Shown in pieces: positions 48,738 to 56,214 of a DNA stretch of 64,000 nucleotides (position 1 is the first letter of the stretch; each line of letters begins with the position of its first letter). The notes below the pieces were generated by a model. That model made no database searches, was not told the DNA's origin, and was given only the letters and a program-made list of their open reading frames with translations. The stretch is from Kiritimatiellia bacterium (GTDB taxonomy: Bacteria; Verrucomicrobiota; Kiritimatiellia; JAFGHX01), in assembly GCA_016929905.1 (NCBI GenBank), contig JAFGHX010000279.1, positions 22,328 to 86,327 on the forward strand. The letters are read 5' to 3'. The position numbers and the translations under genes were made by a program.

Positions 48738-51700
48738 ATGAAATTCCTGTGCCCAAATTGCTCCCAGCGGCTCGAGGCCGATGCCGTCCACGCCGGCCGC
48801 ATTGTGCCGTGCCCCACCTGCGGGCGGCAGGTGACCATCCCCGACAAGCGCGATGCCGAGCCCGCCGGCAGTACCGAGGGGGACGGCCAGCTCTCGGCCA
48901 CCGGCCGCGTCGCCTTCCGCAGGATCCAGGACGCCGTCCAGTCCGATATGGACGCCGGCCTCATGACCGTGCGCCGGTTCTGCGACGCGTACGGACTCGA
49001 CGACGAACCTGAACCCGACGAGAAACTCGCCCCGCAGGCGCGCCGCTATGAGGTGGGCGAGGTGATCGCCAAGGGCGGAATGGGCGCCATCCTCAGGGCC
49101 GTCGATAGCAACCTGCGCCGACACGTCGCGCTCAAGGTCGTGCCCGACCCCTCACGCATGGGAAAGGTCGAACTGCTCCGGTTCATCCGCGAAGCGCAGG
49201 TCACCTCCCAGCTCCAGCATCCCGGCATCGTCCCCATCTATGAACTCGGCGCCGGCGCCGAAGGGCACCTGTTCTATACCATGAAGCTTATCGACGGGAT
49301 CACCCTGGCCGAGATCCTGAACCGGATCGTGAAGGGCGACCGCAGGACCATCCAGGAATACCCGCTCCCGCGCCTGCTCAATATCTTCCAGAAAACCTGC
49401 GATGCCATCGCCTTCGCCCATTCCAGACGCGTGATTCATCGCGACCTCAAGCCCGACAATATCATGATCGGTGAGTACGGCGAGGTGCTCGTCCTCGATT
49501 GGGGCCTCGTCAAGGTCCTGCCGCGCAGGCAGAAGAAGGTCGTCCTCACGCGAAAAAGCCGCGAACTGCAGCGCACGCTCGCCCCCGAAGACATCGAGCC
49601 CGAACGGCGCGATGCCACCAACGGCCCGCTCAAAACCATGGCCGGGCTCGTCATGGGGACGCCCGAGTTCATGTCGCCCGAACAGGCGCGCGGGCTGACC
49701 GACCAGGTGGACGAACGCTCCGATATCTACTCGCTCGGCGCGATCCTCTACAATATCCTCACGCTGCGCAAGCCGATCCAGGGCAAAAGCCTGCGCGAAG
49801 TCATCGAGAAGGTCCAGACCGGACGCATCCCGCACCCGTCCACCTATAACCCGCGCACCATCAAGACATCCCGCAAACAGCCGTTCCGCATCGCGCCGCT
49901 GAAACATATCGACGGCTTGCGTATCCCCGATTCGCTCGCCGCCGTCACCATGAAGGCCATGGCCACCAAACGCTCCGCACGCTACCAGAGCGTGCGCGAG
50001 CTGCAGAAGGATATCGAAGCCTATCAGCATGGGTTCGCCACCTCCGCCCAGCGCGCCGGCACCTTCACCCAGCTCGGGCTCTTCATCAAACGCAACAAGA
50101 CCGCGAGCGTCACCGCGTTCGTCATGGCCGCCTGCCTCTTCGCCATCGTGGCCACCTACACCCGCGTCAATGTCCAGGCGCGTATCCGCGCCCAGCGCGC
50201 GCTCGGCGAACTCCAGGAAACCGCGCCCGCCTTCTTCTCGCTCGCCAAATCGCTCGTGGCGCAAGCCGACTTCAGCAGGGCGCTGCGCAACGTCGATTAC
50301 GCCGTCTCTCTGGAGCCGGAAAATGCGGATTACCACGCGCTGCGCGGTGATATCCTCCAGTCGATGCTGCGGTTGCCCGAGGCCGAGGCCGCCTACGAAA
50401 AAGCCCTGCGCCTCAAACCCACCTCGAGGGAAGCCCGCCTGAACAAAGCCCTGTGCAGGCGGTTGCGCGACGAAAACCGCGGCCGCTCCGAATTGATGCC
50501 CGCCAGCCTCGCCGACCTCATGGCCGCCATGGCCGAACAGAAGCGCTACGCCGAAGCCACCGCCATGGGCCGGCGTATGGGCGCGCAGGCCGAAACGCTC
50601 CAGCAGGTTACCCGCAATATCCTCGCCGCGCGAGGAATTGTCGCCAATCGAATCGAGGTGCTCCCCGACGGCAGCATGTTCCTCTGCGTCAGCAACCAGC
50701 CGATCTCCGATCTGACCTGCCTGCAGGGGTTGCCCGTCACGCACCTCGACTTGAGAAAGACCAAGATCAAGGACCTTACCCCGCTCCGAGGCCTGCCGCT
50801 CGTCGACTTGAACATCGCCGAAACCGAGACCGCCGATCTCTCGCCCCTGCGCGGCATGAAGCTGACCCGCCTGTGGGCCTCGTATACCCGCGTCACCGAC
50901 CTCGCGCCGCTGGCCGGCATGCCGCTCAAGACCCTGAACGTCGGCCGCGGCGAACTCAGCGACCTCTCGCCCCTGCGGAGCATGCAACTGTCCGATCTGT
51001 ATATCTATGATACAAAGGTCACGGATCTCTCCGCGCTGCAGGGTATGCCGCTCACCAATCTCACCATCGCTGGGACCGAAGTCCGCGATCTCTCGCCACT
51101 GCGCGGCGCGCCGCTCGAGACGCTCTATTTGTACGAGACGCCTGTGACCGATATCTCGCCGCTTGCTGGCATGCCGCTGCGCGAACTCGCTTTGCGCACA
51201 AATAGCCTCCAGGATCCGTCGCCCATCAAGACTCTGTGCTCCCTCGAACGACTCTCCTGTTGGGACGACTTCGAGGGGATGCTCATGGAGAACCTCTATC
51301 AGGCCGTGCGCCGGCTCGATCTGGCCGCCGCGGAGCGGGAAGGGGAACGGCTGATCAAGGAATGGGGCGGCGTGCCCGCCACGCAGGAAGGCCTGTGCCG
51401 GCGCGTCCAGTCCATCCTGCGCGCGCTGCCTGCCTTCAAGGAGATGGCCGAGAAACCCGGCCAGATGCCGAGCCGCACCCGCGAGTTCCAGGGGCATCAC
51501 TACTTCTACTGCGGTCTGCCCATGCGCTGGCAGGACGCCAGAAGATTCTGCGAAGAACGCGGCGGACACCTCGTTACCATTGCCAGCGAGTCCGAAAACC
51601 GGTTCGTTTACAGGGCCGCGCACGGCGGCCGGTTCTTCGTCGGCTTTGTGGTGGAGGGCGGAAAACCGCCAAGATGGATCACCGGCGAACGCTGGACGTT

Positions 51701-51827
51701 CGGCGAGGTGCATGACGAGTCGTCAGACCGGAGGTGGACCCGCTACGGCATGGTCTATAGCTCGTCGAGCTGGGGCGTCCGGTCCGGCAAATCCATGGCC
51801 CCGTTCGTCATCGAGTGGGATCGCTAG
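48738..51827 (+). CDS. zinc-ribbon Ser/Thr kinase with TM, TPR, LRR and C-type-lectin-like domains
   Basis: 1029 residues. N-terminal zinc ribbon (Cys5, Cys8, Cys25, Cys28). PknB-like kinase (about 105-430) with GKGGMG-type loop AKGGMGAI, VALKVV Lys, HRDLKPDN (Asp236) and DWG (Asp254) in place of DFG, and an activation-segment APE-like MSPEQA. A single membrane helix (about 455-475) places the rest outside: TPR-like repeats (about 500-580), about eight LRR-like units of 21-23 residues (about 650-800; TDLAPLAGMPLKTLNVGRGE), and a C-type-lectin-like fold (about 915-1028; RWQDARRFCEERGGHLVTIASESENRFV). It is 17 nt after the HDOD gene. It would sense an external ligand and phosphorylate cytoplasmic targets. 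Confidence 0.85.
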   Translation: MKFLCPNCSQRLEADAVHAGRIVPCPTCGRQVTIPDKRDAEPAGSTEGDGQLSATGRVAFRRIQDAVQSDMDAGLMTVRRFCDAYGLDDEPEPDEKLAPQARRYEVGEVIAKGGMGAILRAVDSNLRRHVALKVVPDPSRMGKVELLRFIREAQVTSQLQHPGIVPIYELGAGAEGHLFYTMKLIDGITLAEILNRIVKGDRRTIQEYPLPRLLNIFQKTCDAIAFAHSRRVIHRDLKPDNIMIGEYGEVLVLDWGLVKVLPRRQKKVVLTRKSRELQRTLAPEDIEPERRDATNGPLKTMAGLVMGTPEFMSPEQARGLTDQVDERSDIYSLGAILYNILTLRKPIQGKSLREVIEKVQTGRIPHPSTYNPRTIKTSRKQPFRIAPLKHIDGLRIPDSLAAVTMKAMATKRSARYQSVRELQKDIEAYQHGFATSAQRAGTFTQLGLFIKRNKTASVTAFVMAACLFAIVATYTRVNVQARIRAQRALGELQETAPAFFSLAKSLVAQADFSRALRNVDYAVSLEPENADYHALRGDILQSMLRLPEAEAAYEKALRLKPTSREARLNKALCRRLRDENRGRSELMPASLADLMAAMAEQKRYAEATAMGRRMGAQAETLQQVTRNILAARGIVANRIEVLPDGSMFLCVSNQPISDLTCLQGLPVTHLDLRKTKIKDLTPLRGLPLVDLNIAETETADLSPLRGMKLTRLWASYTRVTDLAPLAGMPLKTLNVGRGELSDLSPLRSMQLSDLYIYDTKVTDLSALQGMPLTNLTIAGTEVRDLSPLRGAPLETLYLYETPVTDISPLAGMPLRELALRTNSLQDPSPIKTLCSLERLSCWDDFEGMLMENLYQAVRRLDLAAAEREGERLIKEWGGVPATQEGLCRRVQSILRALPAFKEMAEKPGQMPSRTREFQGHHYFYCGLPMRWQDARRFCEERGGHLVTIASESENRFVYRAAHGGRFFVGFVVEGGKPPRWITGERWTFGEVHDESSDRRWTRYGMVYSSSSWGVRSGKSMAPFVIEWDR

Positions 51828-51865
51828 CAGACCAGCATCGAGCACCCGCCGCGGCGGGTTGAACC

Positions 51866-52477
51866 ATGAAAACAGCATCGCCGGCACGCTGCGAATGGGC
51901 GGGGTCCGACCCGCTCTACGTCGCCTACCACGATTCGGAGTGGGGCGTGCCCGTCCACGACGACCGCCTGCTGTTCGAGTTCCTCGTGCTCGAAGGCGCG
52001 CAGGCCGGCCTCAGCTGGCTCACCATCCTCAAGAAACGCGAGAACTACCGCCGCGCGTTCGACAAGTTCGATCCGAACAAGGTGGCACGGTTCGATGCGC
52101 GCCGGATTCAAGCCCTGCTCCGGAACCCCGGTATCGTCCGGAACCGGCTTAAGATCGAGTCCGCCGTGCGCAACGCGCGCGCCTTCCTCAGCGTGCAGGA
52201 ACAGTTCGACAGCTTCGATCGGTATATGTGGCGGTTCGTCGACGGCGCGCCGCTCATCCACGCCTACCGGACTTGGCGCGAAATACCCGCGCGTACGCCC
52301 GTGTCCGACCGCATGAGTAAGGACCTCAAGCAGCGCGGCTTCTCGTTCGTCGGCAGTACCATCTGCTACGCCCACATGCAGGCGGTCGGAATGGTCAACG
52401 ATCACGTCGTCACCTGCTTCCGCTATCCCGAGCTCGGTGGCCGGCTGCCCCGCCGGAGGCGGGGTGGGGGCCGGTGA
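51866..52477 (+). CDS. tag: DNA-3-methyladenine glycosylase I
   Basis: 203 residues. It removes 3-methyladenine from alkylated DNA. The Tag-family zinc ligands are present (Cys9 in RCEWAG, His22 in YHDSEWG, and the distal His/Cys in NDHVVTCFRY), along with the conserved LLFEFLVLEGAQAGLSW and the FVGSTICYAHMQAVGMVNDH segment. The final dozen residues (LPRRRRGGGR) are Arg/Gly-rich and lie immediately before the REP array, so the normal C-terminus may have been extended by repeat DNA. It is 38 nt after the kinase gene and not obviously part of its operon. Confidence 0.92.
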   Translation: MKTASPARCEWAGSDPLYVAYHDSEWGVPVHDDRLLFEFLVLEGAQAGLSWLTILKKRENYRRAFDKFDPNKVARFDARRIQALLRNPGIVRNRLKIESAVRNARAFLSVQEQFDSFDRYMWRFVDGAPLIHAYRTWREIPARTPVSDRMSKDLKQRGFSFVGSTICYAHMQAVGMVNDHVVTCFRYPELGGRLPRRRRGGGR

Positions 52478-52530
52478 TTCAGACGCCTGGCGGCCTCGCG
52501 CCTCCTCTGCGGGCCAGACCCCAATCTTCT

Positions 52531-52792
52531 CCCCCCACGACCAAGGTCGTGGGGGGGGACCGGCCACCGCGCCCTCCGGCCCCCACGACCTCGGTCGTGG
52601 CGGGGACCGGCCACCGCGGCCTCCGGCCCCCACGACCTCGGTCGTGGCGGGGACCGGCCACCGCAGCCTGCGGCCCCCACGACCTTGGTCGTGGCGGGGC
52701 TCGGCCACCGCGCCCTCCGGCCCCCACGACCTCGGTCGTGGCGGGGCTCGGCCACCGCGCCCTCCGGCCCCCACGACCTCGGTCGTGGGGGA
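52531..52792. repeat. six tandem REP-type hairpins
   Basis: Six copies of CCACGACC-NN-GGTCGTGG at 52535, 52583, 52630, 52677, 52724 and 52771, with a 47-48-bp period. Each stem extends after a two-base bulge into C4/G4. Loop dinucleotides are AA, TC, TC, TT, TC, TC, while the stems never vary. Spacers (ACCGGCCACCGC or CTCGGCCACCGC) are also conserved. The transposase gene starts ~90 bp downstream, the normal arrangement of a REP/RAYT locus. Confidence 0.92.
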
Positions 52793-52882
52793 GAAAGATT
52801 GGAACCCGCTTCCCCCTCTGTTCCCCTCATGGATTTTCTTCCTTGCCCCCGATTCTCTCTGATGCTACAGACATCTCCCAAC

Positions 52883-53761
52883 ATGAGCTCCGATCAAACC
52901 ACCCGAAGACCGCCCTGGGTCCCCAGTCCGGAGGAGCTCAGAGAACTCGCCAAGGAATGGGGCAAGCCCAAGCCCCTCTATTCACCCAAAGCGCTCCACG
53001 TCTCGCACGCCCTGCGCTACGACTGGACCGGCTGGCTCTCCGACGGCGTCTTCTTCCCCGGCCACACGCTGCGCGTCGCCGGCGGACTCGCCCCGCTCTG
53101 GGCGAAGGACGGCCTCCAGTTCATCGAGGCCAAACAACAGGCCGACAGACTCCAGATCCTGTTCCGCGTCCAGCCGCAGGTCAGCCCGGTCTTCTTCGCC
53201 GGCCGCGTCAAGGGCCGGCTCCAGCACGCCCTGCGCCAGGCCGGCACGCCGGTGGCCTTCAGCCGCAAGTTGGCCGTCCGCACGCTCGGCGACAATACGC
53301 GCAAGGCGGTTGAAGGCTACATCCGCAAGCAGATCGTCAAGGAGGACTTCGTCGACCCGCGCTACGTCAAGCGGCTGCAGGACTACACCGTGGCACAACC
53401 CGACGTCGACCTCGCCGAACCCGCCGCCAGGAAACGGAGCCGCTATTGGTACAACCTGCACCTCGTACTCGTGGTCTGGGGCCGCCGCACCATCACCGAC
53501 TACAAGCTCCTCGCCGCGCTTCGCGATCAATGCTTCGCCGTAGCCCGCAAGAAGGATTACGCTATCAAATCGCTCTCGGTCATGCCTGACCACCTGCACG
53601 CCGCGCTGCGCGGAAACCCGGACCACTCGCCCGAGGAGATCGCGCTCGGCTTCCTCAACAACCTCGCCTTCGCCGCAGGCCGCGAACGCGTGTGGCAGGA
53701 CCACTACTACGTCGGCACGTTCAGCGAGTATGACGTCAACGTCATCCTGAAGCCCGTTTGA
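52883..53761 (+). CDS. REP-associated tyrosine transposase (RAYT), IS200-like Y1 family
   Basis: 292 residues from the ATG at 52883; ATGs at 52862 and 52829 are alternatives. The C-terminal half (about 190-292) is the Y1_Tnp fold: YWYNLHLVLVVWGRR opening strand, the HUH-type His237-Leu-His239 in VMPDHLHAAL, the LNNLAFAAG helix, and DHYYVGTFSEYDV, where Tyr283 is the likely nucleophile. The N-terminal half (about 65-155) looks like a second, degenerate copy of the same fold (FRVQPQVSPVFFAGRVKGRL and GYIRKQI) without a visible HUH pair. RAYTs nick and move REP hairpins; the six-hairpin array just upstream is the probable substrate. Confidence 0.82.
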   Translation: MSSDQTTRRPPWVPSPEELRELAKEWGKPKPLYSPKALHVSHALRYDWTGWLSDGVFFPGHTLRVAGGLAPLWAKDGLQFIEAKQQADRLQILFRVQPQVSPVFFAGRVKGRLQHALRQAGTPVAFSRKLAVRTLGDNTRKAVEGYIRKQIVKEDFVDPRYVKRLQDYTVAQPDVDLAEPAARKRSRYWYNLHLVLVVWGRRTITDYKLLAALRDQCFAVARKKDYAIKSLSVMPDHLHAALRGNPDHSPEEIALGFLNNLAFAAGRERVWQDHYYVGTFSEYDVNVILKPV

Positions 53762-53824
53762 GCCCGATTCCAGTCTGTACAATTGCCGCCTTACACGGAC
53801 CGCCCGCCAATCCACACCCACCGT

Positions 53825-53847
53825 TACAATCCCGCAACGCGATTGTA
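53825..53847. repeat. isolated 7-bp hairpin downstream of the transposase
   Basis: TACAATC (53825-53831), 9-nt loop, GATTGTA (53841-53847), 64 nt past the transposase stop and AT-richer than the surroundings. It may terminate the transposase transcript or be its right-end structure. Between here and 54050 nothing else is visible. Confidence 0.4.
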
Positions 53848-54050
53848 TTGGATAGAGCGTCGGCCTCCGGAGCCGCAAAAGCCATTTTCACCCCATCACC
53901 CCAAAACCCCCGCCAATAGCACGTTATCCCCTGTTTGCAGGCCCTTTCGCACGATTCCCGGCTATGGCCGGAACTGCAAATCACTGCAGTCAGATGCAGC
54001 GCGATGCAACTCAATGCGGCGCTTTCTGTCACATTTGTGTCACACATCCG

Positions 54051-54118
54051 AGAACTTGCTCGGGAACTTTCGGCCTGAGGCCGATCAGCCTCTGGCTGAA
54101 CTCGGGAACTTGCTCGAA
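54051..54118. repeat. 12-bp repeats flanking the third double hairpin
   Basis: GAGAACTTGCTCGGGAACTT, then CGGCC-TGA-GGCCG / CAGCC-TCT-GGCTG (54072-54101), then CTCGGGAACTTGCTCGAAAC. The double hairpin interrupts the 12-bp phase at the same register as at 44812, suggesting it was inserted into, or co-propagates with, the 12-bp array. Confidence 0.85.
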
Positions 54119-54148
54119 ACCCCTCGACGCACAACAGCGTCCCGGCAT

Positions 54149-54193
54149 GAAAGAACTCGACCGCCCCGCCCATCCGCGCTACTCTACCGGGGG
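54149..54193 (+). promoter_or_regulatory. duplicated promoter-like module, copy 1
   Basis: GAAAGAACTCGACC through CTACTCTACCGGGG. It contains TCGACC (54157-54162), a 17-nt spacer and TACTCT (54180-54185); a start near 54192 would give a 36-nt leader to the ATG at 54228. A near-identical ~44-bp copy is at 56115-56158 before another accessory gene. The ends could alternatively be direct repeats left by insertion. Confidence 0.5.
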
Positions 54194-54227
54194 CAGGGAG
54201 GGTCGAAGGCAGCGGGGTCGGGATGTC

Positions 54228-55760
54228 ATGAGCATGGTCATCTTCATAAGCAGCGTCCAGAAGGAACTACAGGCCGAGCGGCATGCACTGCGGGACTACA
54301 TTCGCGGCGACCCGCTGTTGCGTCGCTTCTTCGATGTCTTCCTCTTCGAAGACCTGCCCGCCTCAGACCGTCGCGCCGACGACGTGTATCTGGACGAAGT
54401 GGACCGCTGCGGGGTTTATGTGGGACTGTTCGGGAATGAGTACGGCTACGAGGACGCGGAGGGCGTCTCTCCGACAGAGCGCGAGTTCGACCGATCTACG
54501 CACACGGGCAGGACGCGGATCATTTTCGTCAAGGGCACCGACGACGCCTCGCGGAACCCGAAGATGCTTAAGCTCATCCGCAAGGCTGGCGCTCAACTCA
54601 TCCGCCGTCGTTTCACGAACATTCCCGATCTGACGGCGGCGCTATACGCTAGTCTCGTCGAGCATTTGGCGCGGAGCGGCGACCTTCGCACACTGCCGTT
54701 TGATGCTGCGGCATGCCCCCGCGCCACGCTGGCGGACATCTCCGAGGACAAAGTGCGGAGCTTCCTCGGTACAGCGCGCCGGGAGCGGCAGTACTCACTC
54801 GACGAGAACACGCCTACGAAGGACGCGCTGGCCCATCTCAATTTGCTTGAGGGCGATGCCCCGACGCATGCCGCCGTCCTGCTCTTCGGCGAGAACCCAC
54901 AACGCTTCCTGCCGACATCGGAGGTCAAGTGCCTGCACTTCCACGGTACCGAGGTGCGCAAGCCGATCCCTTCCTACCAACTCTACAAGGGGCGCGTGTT
55001 TGACCTTGTGGACCAGGCCGTGGACTTCGTGATGTCCAAGATCAACCGGTCTGTCGGCACCAGGGAAAGCGGGCCGCAAGCGCCGGTCGAGTACGAATTG
55101 CCGAAACAGGCGGTCGCGGAGGCTATCGTAAACGCCGTCGCCCATCGGGACTACACCAGCCATGCCAGCGTCCAAGTGATGCTGTTCGCCGACCGCCTGG
55201 AGGTATGGAATCCGGGCGAACTGCCGCCCCCTCTGACACCTGAGCTGTTGCGGCAGCCGCACGCCTCCATTCCGCGCAATCCGCTCATCGCCGATCCCCT
55301 GTTTCTGGCGCACTACATCGAGAAGGCTGGCACCGGCACGCTCGACATGATTGCCTTGTGCCGTGACGCCAGCCTGCCGGAGCCGGACTTCCGCCAGGAG
55401 GGCGGCCAGTGGGTCGTGACGCTGTGGCGGGATTGGCTGACGACAAGCGTGATGGCCGGTCTTGACCTGAATCACAGACAGATGAAGGGGGTGGACTTCG
55501 TCAAGGAACGGGGCCGAATCGGCAACATCGAGTATCAGCAACTGACCGGTGTCACCAAGAAGACGGCCTCCCGTGATCTGAACGATCTCCTGAAGAAGGA
55601 CGTATTTACGAGGGTCGGAACCACGGGACGCGGGACGTATTACGTGTTGGTCCGTAAAGGGGACAAAAAGGGGACAAAGGGGACATCGTCCAGGGCGAAG
55701 GCCAAGGGGACAAAAAGGGGACATTCTCGCAGAACGCGCCGCATCCGACCTCAGAAATGA
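54228..55760 (+). CDS. DUF4062 - HATPase_c_4-like - winged-helix protein
   Basis: 510 residues from the ATG at 54228. An N-terminal DUF4062 domain (about 1-110; VIFISSVQKELQAERHALRD, YVGLFGNEYGYEDAEGVSPTEREFD) belongs to the TIR-like/SIR2-like superfamily of NTPase-coupled sensors. The middle (about 210-400) matches the ATP-binding module of Schlafen/AlbA-type regulators (PKQAVAEAIVNAVAHRDY, LEVWNPGELPPPL, NPLIADPLFLAHYIEKAGTGT). A winged helix (about 415-475) precedes a basic tail built from repeats of GGGGACAAA codons. In most relatives an AlbA_2 domain stands where DUF4062 is. A defence or stress-sensing role is plausible from the families, not shown. Confidence 0.75.
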   Translation: MSMVIFISSVQKELQAERHALRDYIRGDPLLRRFFDVFLFEDLPASDRRADDVYLDEVDRCGVYVGLFGNEYGYEDAEGVSPTEREFDRSTHTGRTRIIFVKGTDDASRNPKMLKLIRKAGAQLIRRRFTNIPDLTAALYASLVEHLARSGDLRTLPFDAAACPRATLADISEDKVRSFLGTARRERQYSLDENTPTKDALAHLNLLEGDAPTHAAVLLFGENPQRFLPTSEVKCLHFHGTEVRKPIPSYQLYKGRVFDLVDQAVDFVMSKINRSVGTRESGPQAPVEYELPKQAVAEAIVNAVAHRDYTSHASVQVMLFADRLEVWNPGELPPPLTPELLRQPHASIPRNPLIADPLFLAHYIEKAGTGTLDMIALCRDASLPEPDFRQEGGQWVVTLWRDWLTTSVMAGLDLNHRQMKGVDFVKERGRIGNIEYQQLTGVTKKTASRDLNDLLKKDVFTRVGTTGRGTYYVLVRKGDKKGTKGTSSRAKAKGTKRGHSRRTRRIRPQK

Positions 55761-55874
55761 CGCCACAGGCGTGAGACCGCATCGGAGGGTTGATGCGAAG
55801 GCGGGGAGGCTGTCTCAAAGCCTGCACGTTTTGGGGTCACACGCCTCGCGGCGACTACTGCAAACGCGACATCT

Positions 55875-56083
55875 AAACAGGGTTGACTGCTGCCGGGAGT
55901 TCTATTGCCCGCCGCCGCAGTGGACCAAACAGGGCGGCAGCGTCTATGTCACGTTCAGACCGGCGGCATGGTTCCGGGATTAGGGACCCGGAATGGTACG
56001 CGTGGGGCAATGATTCCCAGACCGTATCGCTGATCACGGACACGGGGCATCAGCAGGTCGTCTGGTTGTGGGGGGCAGAGTGA
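55875..56083 (+). pseudogene. possible frameshifted remnant of a small protein
   Basis: One frame reads FYCPPPQWTKQGGSVYVTFR and AAWFRD then stops at 55983; the next frame continues with DPEWYAWGNDSQTVSLITDT and VVWLWGAE to 56083. Joined by one frameshift near 55975 they give a coherent ~65-residue aromatic-rich sequence. No start codon or homology is evident, so this may be chance. I see no other gene in 55761-56214. Confidence 0.2.
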
Positions 56084-56114
56084 TGGAGTGACGCTGGCTC
56101 GTCGGTCCTTTCTC

Positions 56115-56158
56115 GAAAGAACTCGACCATTCCGCCCGTCGGCGCTACTCTACCGGGG
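56115..56158 (+). promoter_or_regulatory. duplicated promoter-like module, copy 2
   Basis: TCGACC (56123-56128), 17-nt spacer, TACTCT (56146-56151), within a ~44-bp sequence nearly identical to 54149-54193. It would drive the membrane-protein gene at 56215. Confidence 0.45.
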
Positions 56159-56214
56159 TGCCGGGGGGGGCTCTGGGGGCTGGTTTCTGACGACACAGGG
56201 GTTCGAGTTTTGGA

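Noticed and set aside
52531..52792. CRISPR array
   Set aside because: The period is regular but the spacers are themselves repeated and the repeats are perfect short palindromes; no cas gene is present.
52474..53313. Pro/His/Arg-rich frames through the REP array
   Set aside because: They are read-through of the 47-48-bp hairpin repeat, not conserved coding sequence.
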